Made by a program: the position numbers and the translations under genes. A stretch of DNA of 64,000 bases. Source: Batillaria attramentaria. Taxonomy: Eukaryota > Mollusca > Gastropoda > Batillariidae. The notes under the pieces were generated by a model that made no database searches, was not told where the DNA came from, and saw only the letters and a list, made by a program, of their open reading frames with translations. This document shows positions 54,613-64,000 of this stretch, in pieces (the stretch's first letter is position 1; the number at the start of each line of letters is the position of its first letter). Location: the NCBI GenBank assembly GCA_018292915.2, contig JACVVK020000526.1, forward strand, positions 109,501-173,500, in the 5' to 3' direction.

Positions 54613-55135
54613 AAGCTATGGAACACATGAAAGAATCCCCAAGGAACAAAAACGATGGAAATAATGGATACGAAAACGAAATGCAAGTTGCATCAGAAGA
54701 GTTCGTGCACACTTTACCCCAGACGGGTATCCGAAGCCATCACCACCCCACCACGCCGACAAAGTCACGACATGCACCCGCGCAATCGACGAGACCTACA
54801 GGAAACAAGAAACGAAAACGTAAGTAACATGAAAATGAAATGGAAATTGCGCCCCCCCCCCACTCCCCCCCCCCGAAAGCTACCCGAAATTTGCACTGTC
54901 CCACCCCCGACAAGGTACACTTGCACCCGCCTAATCCGTAGAGGTACCTAGGTAACAAAATCACTTAGGAACAAGAACAACTATTGAGGGGAATGATGGA
55001 AATTAAATGCAAATTGCACCAGAAGAGTGCATGCACACTTTTCCCCCTCCCCAGACCCGGCGAAACCTACCCGAAGTTTGCACCGCCCCACCCCGACCAC
55101 ATTACCCGCCTAATCGACGAGACCGGAACCTTGGA

Positions 55136-55537
55136 GGGGGGGAGCCGCCGTGTTTGGGGTTTGTGGGGATGAAACGTGATGCATGTTTTGCCGACCTGTG
55201 CCCAGAGAGCATCACGTACTCACACTGTAGACAAGCCCCGGTGCAGCACACAACCATTTGCCAGCAATAACAAACGGCCGCAGCGGCTGTAAGGTTTGGA
55301 TGGCTTGATAACTTCACTCGCAAACTTCCGCTGAAGGAGTCAACGTCAGGAGATTTTGCTGATCGCGTAATCCCAGTTCATGTTTCAGCCCGAGATATCT
55401 ACCTCAACTGTGAGGTAGTCTACGTGCTGTCCCTATCCCCTGCTGAGCACCAGAGAGCCCGGTTTGTTGTTGTTGTTGTTGTTGTTTTCTGGCTGAACTG
55501 TAGCCTAAACACATTTGGGAATTTTTTTATTCTGTTT
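55136..55537. other. intergenic, no gene seen
   Basis: (TTG)n at 55465-55486. Otherwise no recognised element. Confidence 0.4.
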
Positions 55538-55595
55538 TTGGCTCACTTGTGTAACAAAGTGAGTCTATGTAATAGCCCTCCGTCGTCTGTCTGTG

Positions 55596-55658
<63 letters not shown>

Positions 55659-57011
55659 GTGTCCGCAGTTAACCTTAACATGGGCCTTTTCTCAGAATCT
55701 ACAAATAGCAGAGGCACCAAACTTGGCCTGCTGATAGACAGCCATGAGACCTTTCAAAACATACCATATTGATTGACCTTGACCCAAGGTCAAGGCCACT
55801 AAAGCTGTCTGTTTGCTGGGTTTCATTGGCATTTTCTCAGAATCTAGAAAAGCCAGAGACATCAAACTTTGTATGATTATAGACATTGACAACACCTTTA
55901 CTGACATACCTGTATTCAGTGGTTTTGAGTCAAGGTCAAGGCCATACAAGCTGTTTGCGGAAATGCTTCCAAAACCTTAACATTGACATTTTCTCAGAAA
56001 CAATAAATGGCAGAAGCACCAAACCTGGCTTGCTGATAGACAGCCGTAAGACCTTTCAAAACATACCATATTGACTGACCTTGATCCAAGTTCAAGGTCA
56101 CCAAAGCTGTTTGTTTGGAAATTTTACATTTGCATTTTCTCAGAATCTAGAAAAGCCAGAGACATCAAACTTTGTATGATTATAGACATTGACAACACCT
56201 TTACCGACATACCTGTATTTAGTGGCTTTGAGTCAAGGTCAAGGCCATACAAGCTGTTTGCGGAAACGCTTCCAAAACCTTAACATTGACATTTTCTCAG
56301 AAACAATAAATGGCAGAAGCACCAAACCTGGCTTGCTGATAGACAGCAGTAAGACCTTCCAAGGCATACTGTTTGAATGACCTTGACTGAAGGTCAAGGT
56401 CACTAAATCTGTCTCACTGGAAATTTACAATTGCCATTTTCTCAAAATCTAGGGATACCAGAGACATCAAACTTTGTACGGTGATAGACATTGTCAAAAC
56501 CTGTACTGGCATACTTGTATTCAATTTCCTTGAGTCAAGGTCAAGGCCACTCAAATTGTTTTGCGGAGTCCTTAACGTTAGCATTTTCTTGGAAACAACA
56601 AACAGCAGAGACACCAAACAAGGCAAAATGATAGGCAGCAATGAGACCTATGCAGACATAGCCTTTTGAATGAACTTGACTCAAGGTCAAGGTCAATACA
56701 GCTGTCTGTTATGAAATTTTACATTACCGTTTGTACGGAAGCTGCGAAAACTGGAGCTATCAAACGTGGCATAAAGATAGTCAATGATAAGCTCTTCACT
56801 TACAGATCTCATTTGAATGACCTTGACCCAAAGTCAAGGTGATACACGCTGTCCTTGGAAAACTGTTATGTTGCCATTTGCCTTTTTCTTAGGAACTATG
56901 AACACAAGAGACATCTTACTTCAGGATAGACAGTGATAGCTTTACAAACATACTCTTTTGAATGACCTTGACCCATCTCACAAGTGAGCCAAGGAGGCGT
57001 TGCTCCTCTAG
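55538..57011 (+). mobile_element. Helentron/pearl-like non-autonomous element with (GTCT)n and ~150-bp core repeats
   Basis: Subterminal inverted repeats TTGGCTCACTTGTG (55538-55551) and CACAAGTGAGCCAA (56979-56992) match perfectly. After the right one comes a hairpin (AGGAG-GCGTTG-CTCCT, 56992-57007) and then CTAG (57008-57011) followed by T, the Helitron-type 3' terminus. Just inside the left end is a (GTCT)n microsatellite (55584-55660), then about nine ~150-bp core units, each with TTTTCTCAGAA, a ..CACCAAAC/CATCAAAC block and a TGACCTTGA..CAAGGTCAAGG block. This layout is that of pearl elements of bivalves and mini-me/DINE elements of flies. No protein is encoded. Confidence 0.82.
55584..55660. 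repeat. (GTCT)n microsatellite within the Helentron-like element
   Basis: About 18 tetranucleotide units. The GTCT motif is also typical of mini-me/DINE elements. Confidence 0.95.
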
Positions 57012-57449
57012 TTAAAACATAGTTATATATTCCACACAAATACAATACAAACAATGTACAATACAGTGCGCGTGTGCTTAATACTGAAAGTAACCGTATG
57101 CAACCTCGCCCACATCTGCACACAAGCCGCTTGCACATAGATATGATTCACTTTAACCCATGTACAGTATGCCATAAAGCGTATGTGCATGTTATGTAGG
57201 TATTTCTCAACTTGTCCTATATTATATATACGCACACGCCCACACACGTACACACCCGAACACCCACACACCCCTGCCCACAGATCCCTGGAGCCTTTTA
57301 CACGACTAAGTTGGTGTACGTAAGCCAGTCTTGGGATAATTTTTCTGATTTCCCAGAACCGCGTTGTTGCAAATTTCAATGGCATATCTGTCTTTTAGTA
57401 TTTGGGAGATTATTGTTCGGAGTTGATATGTTAAATCCTCTATGTTTGT
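57012..57449. other. intergenic, no gene seen
   Basis: CA-rich sequence at 57228-57275; no feature recognised. Confidence 0.4.
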
Positions 57450-57715
57450 AACCACTGCCGCTTTCGAAGCAACATGGCTTTTCTCCTGACAGAAGAATTT
57501 GACCGTGACCGTTTTCGTGACTTTGTGACTTCTAATAGTAGAAAAGTACGGCCCATTCCTGAACAGACTGGGACGCGACAAATATTCTAAAAATAGCCAC
57601 CAATCAGCGCCGTCTTGCTGGTCCTCAGTTCGCAACCAAATAACGTTGTCTGCTCAGTACACGAAACACTTCTAGAACAACATACACGCCGACCAGTCTG
57701 ACCAGTAGTTTTCGA
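57450..57715. mobile_element. unclassified repeat, copy 2 (uninterrupted)
   Basis: Reverse complement of 49075-49560 without the SINEs: GTGACTTTGTGACTTCTAAT, GCCCATTCCTGAACAGACTG, TGGTCCTCAGTTCGCAACCA and CTGCTCAGTAC.CG.. blocks in order. Confidence 0.78.
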
Positions 57716-58371
57716 AACACGTGTCAGTCTACCGACGTACGTTTGTAGAGCGTTCCAAAAACGAACACTGGACATAAATCAATTCATCTAGCTTCGTTTG
57801 TAGTGATGGTCAACTGTGTCTGTTTATGTTTCTGTTATTGTCTTATGAAAAGGTAGCATTCTTATGTTCCTGAGAGGCTGCGTAGACCCGACACCACTAC
57901 GTATTCAATGTCTTCTAATGTTCAATGCAACAAACCACTTGTCAATAAATTATTCCCATGTCTCACCCCTTTTAACATGGCCACATTTCTGTTCTATGAG
58001 ATTTTAAAAAGAAGGAGAGCAACCTGACGTGATTCATGCACATAGCATCGACTTTTCGGCCATGTCAAGTTAAACCTTCGTCAGAATAGATGAAAAATGG
58101 ATTCGATACGGAAGGAAAGCAACATCATGATAAACGCTGACAGCATCGACTTTTCGGTTATGCCATAAAGTTCAATCTTTGACAGCGATTCTTTTCGATT
58201 TTAAAGCGGCCCATCTCAGCAAAGGGAACGGATAGGTTAGTGGGCGGTGCAAGGGAGCAAGCAACACCTAAAGTGTTAAAAAAAAAGCAGGCAATGTGAC
58301 TACAGCGTCAGTGAGCCCCCAAGTGCCAAGTGCTTTTCCAACCAGACCACTTTATGAACACTTTAACAAAG
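57716..58371. other. intergenic with a two-copy ~100-bp tandem duplication
   Basis: GGAGAGCAACCTGACGTGAT / GGAAAGCAACATCATGATAA and twice AGCATCGACTTTTCGG (58046-58061, 58142-58157). The copies are diverged. No gene seen. Confidence 0.55.
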
Positions 58372-58620
58372 GGTTTTTGGTGTAGTGGTCGAGGTATCCG
58401 ACTTCGGATCTTGAGCCGCCCGATTCGATTCCCTGGTGAGCAGGAATCTGGGTGGATTTTTCCTTTCAAAATCGAGTCAGAATCGCGTCAGTGCAGACTT
58501 GTTGACGGTGCCTGTCCCACTCTCGTGTACACACGCACGCACAAATGTCAAGTGTCCACGCTACAAATCCCACGTCCATCTTTCAAAGAAGAGTAGGCTG
58601 TGGCCGGTGGCGTGGAAAAC
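58372..58620 (+). mobile_element. SINE-D copy
   Basis: Head GGTGTAGTGGTCGAGGTATC with B-box-like GATTCGATTCCC, then GACGGTGCCTGTCCCACTC and CAAGTGTCCACGCTACAAAT, parallel to 32465-32770. Confidence 0.65.
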
Positions 58621-59439
58621 AGAAATATTGTCACACACACACCAGAGTGAATAGCAAGGTGAAGGTTTGCACATAAAGTAGAGCTTAGCAGCAGCAGGCT
58701 TTCACTGCGTCGTCCTTCAGCCCCGCGGCGCCATGAGCAGAAGAGATGGCTATGTGCACCGAGGAGAAGTCTACCATACCACACCATACCATATTCTGCA
58801 CCAGAGAAAACTATAAAATCTTACGAGCTCGACCCGATCAGCCGAACTTCCGTCTGCTTCAGTTGCTGTGCAAACACCGCAAACGATGTTTCTCTTCTCT
58901 TCTCTATCACAATCAGTGTGCGTGTGGTTTGTTTTGCCGTGTTTTCTCTCTACTTCAGTTTCTATCTGTGTGTGGCTTGGCGCAAGGTACATCAGCAGCC
59001 CTCTCTCTTCCACGTCCCACCTTGCAGACAAGTCAGGTTTTGTGGCCTCTGGACCTTAACGGTTCTAATTATTCTTGAACTAATGTGATTTTCTGTCAAT
59101 AAACTTTATGTAGATGTAATGTGTAGTCTCGTATTCTTTACGCATTCTCTCGATCTTAACATTGTTCTCATTGATGTGATATATTTTAGATTAGAATGTC
59201 TGTGCATGTTTTTATTGCTTTGTACGGACATTTCACGATAATAGCACTTGTATCACCTCTCTATACTTTTCCGGGGAACAACAACAACAACAAAAATGCC
59301 ATAAACTAAGATTAGTGACTCATGGGGCTTAATCGTGTAAAATGTATCTTGACAAATAGAAGCGAATGTCAGTGCAGTGTGCTTCTTGCTGTTGTATTTT
59401 TGTCATAATCTAATCATCTCCAGCGACCTCCATGTAATG
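58621..59439. other. intergenic, no gene seen
   Basis: AATAAA at 59097-59102 follows a T-rich stretch, but no coding frame precedes it that I can support. Confidence 0.4.
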
Positions 59440-59690
59440 TTACACACGCGAACAAAGCCTGAGCGGAAAGAAGACATTCATTTTTTTTTAAACCCCTGTC
59501 AGGTGCGTGCCCTTGAATGGTCTGTGCATGATAATTTGTCTTTCCAGATTGAAGGGTGACTATGGTGGCTGAAGCTAATATGCAATATATAGGCATTTTG
59601 AGGCCTTGTGCATTTCTATTCTTTGACGTACATTTTACTGGATTCCACTTTGTCTGTGTGAAAGAGGAAAGGGGACAACATGTCAACCAC
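59440..59690 (-). mobile_element. unclassified repeat, copy 1 (paired with 63720-63970)
   Basis: On the minus strand it shares CAAAATGCCTATATATT, CATAGTCACCC, ACAGACCATTCAAGGGCACG, ACCTGACAGG and AATGAATGTCT.CTTTC.GCTC with the end of the window. Confidence 0.78.
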
Positions 59691-59769
59691 AGAACGGCTG
59701 ATAATATAACACTCTACTTCAATATAAAGGCGTGTCCATGCTCACATTTCATATTTGTCTTTACCTGAG

Positions 59770-59944
59770 AGGGGCGGGGGGTGGGGGTGGGACTTTAACG
59801 TCCTTTTCCACCACGTATGCGTGACATCAAAGACGGGGCAACGAGAAAAAAAGCCAGCACAAACATTCGGCCCCAGTCCGGATTCGAACTCACGACCCGA
59901 GCATTCAAAGTCCAACGCTCTACCATTCGGTTATCCCGGCTCCC
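59770..59944 (-). mobile_element. SINE-A copy, reverse, 12-bp target-site duplication
   Basis: Flanked by TCTTTACCTGAG at 59758-59769 and 59945-59956. Confidence 0.94.
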
Positions 59945-59956
59945 TCTTTACCTGAG

Positions 59957-60640
59957 GGAAATCGATGTCAAAACGTTCGAATATTCAAGCAGTAGCACCA
60001 GAAACACTCTCCGCTCTCGTAACTGACCCCTCCCCCCCCCCCCCCACCCCGTGTGGGTGAAACAGCCCGAGACCTGGCGAGTGTCGATGGCGGAAGACTG
60101 GGAACAGCAGAACAGAGCCGTTAACGTCAGCGCGGGGCGATAAGGCGTGTTGCCGCCTCAGTGTGAGATACCTGATAGCAAAGGTGCGATCGCACGAGCA
60201 TAGGTGTCTCTCACGAAACGTACACGAGCAAAAGGTGTCCCTCACGAGACCAGCTTGCTGTCTGGTTTTGATACGGTAGGGATTGACGTGTGCTGATCTC
60301 TTACACTTGTCGTGGACAAAGGGCTTTTAACTCAAAGAAACCCATCCGTTCGCCTTTGACTTTGTGGGGGTTGGTTCTGCGTGCCTTTTACAAGCCCTTG
60401 GGCCTCAGACGCCACTTGGAGTCACCAAAGTACCTCTGTGTTCTCTCTCGGCCTTTGAAGCTGAGATACGTTGTCGTGTGCTTTTAAAAGGATGCTGACA
60501 CACGTAAGGCAGAACGGCGTCAGAGATAGCGGGAACACATAGATGGATCTTTGTTTTTGCTGTCTGGACACCGACCAGTGTTTTTTGTGTGTGTGTGTGT
60601 GTGTACGCGGCCCACCTTATTCCACTAAAATTGTTGTTGT
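59957..60640. other. intergenic, no gene seen
   Basis: A C run at 60034-60046 and a short duplication (CACGAGCA..AGGTGTC.CTCACGA, 60193-60250). (GT)n at 60590-60604. Confidence 0.4.
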
Positions 60641-60649
60641 TGTTTGTAT

Positions 60650-60778
60650 GTTTGTTTGGAATTCTCTCCCTCATTCACTCCGCCGAGCACCCTCCCTTGA
60701 AACTTTCAAGAATAACCCTAAAACCCACCTGTTTTCTGCCCATAACACCACTAGCACTTAACTGTTCTGGATTGCATC

Positions 60779-60826
<48 letters not shown>

Positions 60827-60845
60827 CCTCGGAAATAAAAAAAAA
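60650..60845 (+). pseudogene. 3' end of a second non-LTR retrotransposon, 5'-truncated
   Basis: The frame reads WNSLPHSLRRAPSLETFKNN then PKTHLF, the C-terminal LINE ORF2 signature. The stop is TAA near 60761. It starts right after a (TTG)n segment and runs into a (GT)n tract and AATAAAAAAAA. A different subfamily from the 48.4-kb copy. Confidence 0.8.
60783..60825. repeat. (GT)n microsatellite
   Basis: About 20 GT units downstream of the LINE stop. Confidence 0.95.
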
Positions 60846-61044
60846 TGTCTGCATGGATTTAAATTTGGGTTGGTGGGAGTCTTGCACTTTGGACGTCGGT
60901 TGTACTCGTGTATGCTGTAGTAAGAGCCGTCGAGGAACGAACCGTTAATCTTGCCTGATTTTCGCAAAAAGGACAAAAAAAAAAAAAAAAAAAAAACGTG
61001 GGATACTCATGCGTGGTACGTGATATGTTAAACGTCGTATGTCC

Positions 61045-61360
61045 ATGTTTCTTAAGCTAACTTGTGTTTTGGAACAATTTCGCCTGTGAGTGCGCCTGTA
61101 CGCTGGAAATACTCTTTCTTGATGACTAGTACAGCTCTTAATGCGATACAATGTTGGGTTTTTTTTTTTTTACATTTTTGCGCAAGCGGTCAAAGTCCCG
61201 CTCAGCGTATAAGCCGCGTCAGCTAGTGAGTACGCTTCTGTTGGCTCAGTGCTAGCAAATGAGACGGTGCCATTGGGCAGGTGTTTAAGTGATGTGATGC
61301 TAAACATCACGAAAACATCTCAGAAGGATCTGTGAGCATAAAAAATCATAAAGATTGTCC
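61045..61360. mobile_element. unclassified repeat, copy shared with 36848-37190
   Basis: CTGTACGCTGGAAATACTCT, TAGTACAGCTCTTAATGCGA and GGCTCAGTGCTAGCA match. A T11 run interrupts it near 61158-61169. Confidence 0.7.
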
Positions 61361-61421
61361 CTTTAAATCTTGAAAAATCCCTCTTTAAATCTTGAAAATA
61401 CCCCCCTTTAAATCTTGAAAT
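61361..61421. repeat. ~21-bp tandem repeat, 3 copies
   Basis: CCCTTTAAATCTTGAAAA-type unit three times. Confidence 0.85.
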
Positions 61422-61782
61422 GTGAATTCTTTCTACAAAACTGCAGGCATGTCCATGACGACCATGATAATCAATTGAACTGCATTTCCACGTACTTGAT
61501 CAGTTACTCTGCGCTGCTACTACCGTCAAAAACTCTGGCCGTACGATCTCTGCCCAACGACATACAGACAGATAATTGTATACAGACAGCTCTGCCAAAT
61601 CAGATCAGATAAATCCAAGATCAAATCAGAGGACATCTAACCTCCACCTACACAAAAAGTTATCTTCAGCATTTGCGAGTTCTGAATGCGAGGGACCAAA
61701 GGAGACAATTTAAATGACAATAGCAGTTCCATTTTCATTCCAGTCTATGGCCCTTCTGCGTCTAAATGGGTTTACGAAGGGT

Positions 61783-61785
<3 letters not shown>

Positions 61786-61835
<50 letters not shown>

Positions 61836-61908
61836 GACACACACACTAGGACGCACCGTCTCACACACACACACACTTGGACGCACCGTGACACACACAC
61901 TTGGACGG

Positions 61909-61947
<39 letters not shown>

Positions 61948-61965
61948 GACGCACCGTCACACACG

Positions 61966-62019
<54 letters not shown>
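61786..62019. repeat. (CA)n array with interspersed TGGACGCACCGT segments
   Basis: CA tracts are separated five times by CTTGGACRCACCGTSACAC-like spacers, so the block has amplified as a higher-order unit. Confidence 0.92.
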
Positions 62020-62020
<1 letters not shown>

Positions 62021-62690
62021 CCTTTAAACTTTTGAGACCAAATGGGAGATAATCTGTAAGACGAGTTCTCTGCCCCTAATACCCACTTGGCAATTTGCGT
62101 TCTCCCCGAACCCCTAGCGCGACAGCCGACACAATAGACACGAGATTGTGATGTGCACTGGCACTGCACACACGAAGCACAGAAGGGGGCTGCAGAATAA
62201 TTACTCTTGAGGCTGCGAGAGCTGACGTTTCGCATTAGGGACCCCTTGAGTTGGGCTTTGATTGGCAGAATCTGTGTCGGTTATCTACACTCCGGCAGCT
62301 TACTGCGAGACGTCCAGGCGAGGGTAAGACCACGAAACCAACGTCTAGACAGATGACAGAATTCAGGCGTAGCCCTCAGCTATCAAAATTTCGTTCAAGT
62401 ACCGTAAAACGAACGCAGCTTAGATGTGAAGGTTAAAGCAACGTTCACGTCAAACAGAATCAAAGATATTAAAGCTTTAAGCCTATGGCCTTGGATGGTA
62501 GACATTGTTGGTTGGTTTCATTGCGCGGAACTTGTCACGTCAGATCAGCTCTACACGACTTTATTTTCAAACAGAACGAAGCAAAACAAATTTGAATTAC
62601 TCTGAGATGATTACTGAAGCCAAGATGTACACCATGTCAACTTGTGATACCCACAGAGGGGCAAAGCAAAACGAAACGAAACGAAATAAT
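62020..62690. other. intergenic, no gene seen
   Basis: Non-repetitive; no supported frame. Confidence 0.4.
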
Positions 62691-62693
62691 AAT

Positions 62694-62912
62694 AATGATA
62701 ATAATAAGCGCAGAATATAGGCGCTTTATCCCAAATATTTGACTCAGAGCGCCGCGAGCTGAACCCAACACGAACGCCCACGTGAATCACACGCATTCTC
62801 TCACACACTGGACATGAACACATTACAATCACGTGGTGTGAAGGGCCAGCTCAGCAATTCAAGTTTTAATCATTTGTTTTTGAATTTTGTGGCCTGAACA
62901 TTTCCAAAGCAG
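62694..62912 (-). mobile_element. SINE-B 3' part (head missing)
   Basis: AATAATAATAAG tail, GGCGCTTTATCCC, CACGTGAATCACACGCATTC, CAATCACGTGGTG and CTGAACATTTCCAAAGCAGA, the same breakpoint as at 37455, suggesting a recurrent truncated form. Confidence 0.78.
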
Positions 62913-62983
62913 AGCAGAAATGAAACGAACGAAAACAAAACAAAACAAAACAAAACAAAACATCCCCCTCCAGCAAAGAAAAC

Positions 62984-63148
62984 GGGGAGCTGGGGTGGTC
63001 GAATGGTAGAGCGTTGGACTTCTAATGCTCGGGTCGTGAGTTCGATCCCGGCTGGGGCCAAATATTTGTGCTGGCTTTTTCATCGTTGCCCCGTCTTTGA
63101 TATCACCCTATGTGGTGGAAAAGGACGTTAAACCCCCAAACACCCACC
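62984..63148 (+). mobile_element. SINE-A copy with 16-bp target-site duplication
   Basis: Flanked by CTCCAGCAAAGAAAAC and CTCCACCAAAGAAAAC (62968-62983, 63149-63164). Shares GTTCGATCC with the copy at 22107, a subfamily mark. Confidence 0.94.
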
Positions 63149-63164
63149 CTCCACCAAAGAAAAC

Positions 63165-63719
63165 AAAATGCACGTCTTCTAACAAAAGAAATTCTTCATC
63201 TTCAGACAGGCGCCAACCACAGGTAGTGAACACTCTCGGACCTGGGAAGAACACCATTAGAAATGGCAAAAGATTTGGGGGCAGCAAAAAAAAAAAAAAA
63301 AAAAAACCACATCGAGACCATACGCAGCTCAGTCAGTGTACACGCCACTGAAGCCAGATATGAACACTCTATCCACCGATAAAAGCCAAAACTGGAAGCC
63401 GGCGTTTGGACGCAAAACACTAGCAGTCCCCCAATCCAAGGACACATTCCGAGCAACATTATCAGGCATCTCCTCGCGCGATGCATAGTGTCCCAGGATC
63501 TCCAGTTATGAAACAACAAATCATCTGACATGATCCAGAAAAGCTTGTAGCAGTCCACAGTTATTTGTAGCTTACTGGATCCAGTATCTGTGCTGGCTGC
63601 AGCTGTCAAGGAATTAGGGGAGCCGAAAGACAATAATGGATGGCCTCATGCGTGCACCGAGTTTCCCCATTCTTTGGCACATTCTCGTCTAATATTAGCT
63701 CCGCTACATCGTGTTGCGT
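63165..63719. other. intergenic; a 143-codon minus-strand frame is not supported
   Basis: The frame at 63633-63202 (minus) has no recognised domain and runs into a poly-T (Phe) artefact from the A run at 63286-63306. Confidence 0.3.
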
Positions 63720-63970
63720 GAGCTGACTTGCACAGGGTGGTGGTGCAAGACAGCTTTTGTTTTTAGCAGTGCGGCATACAGGTCAAAGAATACAAATGCA
63801 GGAAGCTTCAAAATGCCTATATATTCTCTATTAGCCTCAGGCATCATAGTCACCCCTAAAATGCTTCCATCTAGAAACAAAACTTACCACGCACAGACCA
63901 TTCAAGGGCACGTACCTGACAGGAGTTTTTTTTTTTTAAATGAATGTCTCCTTTCTGCTCAGGCCTCACT
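63720..63970 (+). mobile_element. unclassified repeat, copy 2 (paired with 59440-59690)
   Basis: Inverted relative to the 59.4-kb copy. Both contain CAAAATGCCTATATATT and ACAGACCATTCAAGGGCACG. Probably continues beyond the window. Confidence 0.75.
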
Positions 63971-64000
63971 GGAGTAATGCTAGTTTACTTTTTGTTTAGG

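Larger units (their letters stand above)
53425..55135. repeat. satellite-like array of ~160-220-bp units with ~970-bp higher-order duplication including a SINE
   Basis: Units with GAAATGCAA.TTGCACCAGAAGAGT, GTGCACACTTTTCCC, CTACCCGAAGTTTGCAC, GCCCCACCCCGAC and CGCCTAATCGACGAGACC recur near 53910, 54030, 54220, 54680, 54840 and 55010. The SINE-A copies at 53438 and 54405 have the same left (CCCTAATCG.TGGAG) and right (TAAGCTATGGAA) junctions, so one insertion was duplicated with its surroundings. Confidence 0.82.

Noticed and set aside
57306..57635. 109-aa minus-strand frame
   Set aside because: Largely overlaps a dispersed repeat that is also found at 49 kb, where the frame is broken.
63202..63633. 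143-aa minus-strand frame
   Set aside because: No domain, splice signal or homologue recognised; the C-terminal part is a poly-T artefact.

Overview
The window is animal nuclear DNA. It has spliced genes with GT-AG introns, no operon structure, dense dinucleotide microsatellites, many minisatellites, and a heavy load of tRNA-derived SINEs, short inverted-repeat DNA transposons and 5'-truncated LINE ends. A pearl/mini-me-like Helitron-type element with a (GTCT)n block and ~150-bp core repeats, together with the overall repeat style, suggests a lophotrochozoan, most likely a mollusc (probably a gastropod). This is an inference; no species is identified.

The one convincing host gene lies on the + strand at about 4.4-18.0 kb. 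It has eleven coding exons whose reading frame stays open across all ten junctions with matching phases, giving a protein of about 820 residues (795 from the second in-frame ATG) with stop at 16528-16530. I identify it as an orthologue of MAP9/ASAP, a microtubule-associated protein of spindle, centrosome and cilia. The evidence is an [10 protein letters not shown] motif, a run of coiled-coil segments each opening with a [SA]F.[SG]W-like motif, a YRKW...EKQE segment and a terminal RPAWSP..TVP tail. A repeated GRKTPT motif decorates the N-terminal half. Its introns carry five tandem arrays, an inverted-repeat element, a ~98-nt C tract and a second gene.

That second gene, at 10584-11372 in MAP9 intron 7 on the same strand, is an intact single-exon 262-aa reading frame derived from a pogo/Tigger-type transposase. 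It keeps both CENP-B-type helix-turn-helix DNA-binding regions and the C-terminal PCNA-binding (PIP-box) motif but has lost the whole DDE catalytic core. It is the most interesting coding sequence here.

From 18 kb to the end I find no supportable host gene. This part is a mosaic of about 26 copies of one tRNA-derived SINE (SINE-A; many with clear 9-16 bp target-site duplications), copies of three other tRNA-headed SINE families, two LINE 3' ends, at least seven TIR or foldback elements (two flanked by TTAA), a 1.5-kb Helentron/pearl-like element at 55.5-57.0 kb, several unclassified repeat pairs, and minisatellites with 22-, 32-, 34-, 35-, 40- and 43-bp units plus longer 130-220 bp satellite-like arrays. 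Long apparent reading frames in (GT)n and minisatellite tracts are translation artefacts.
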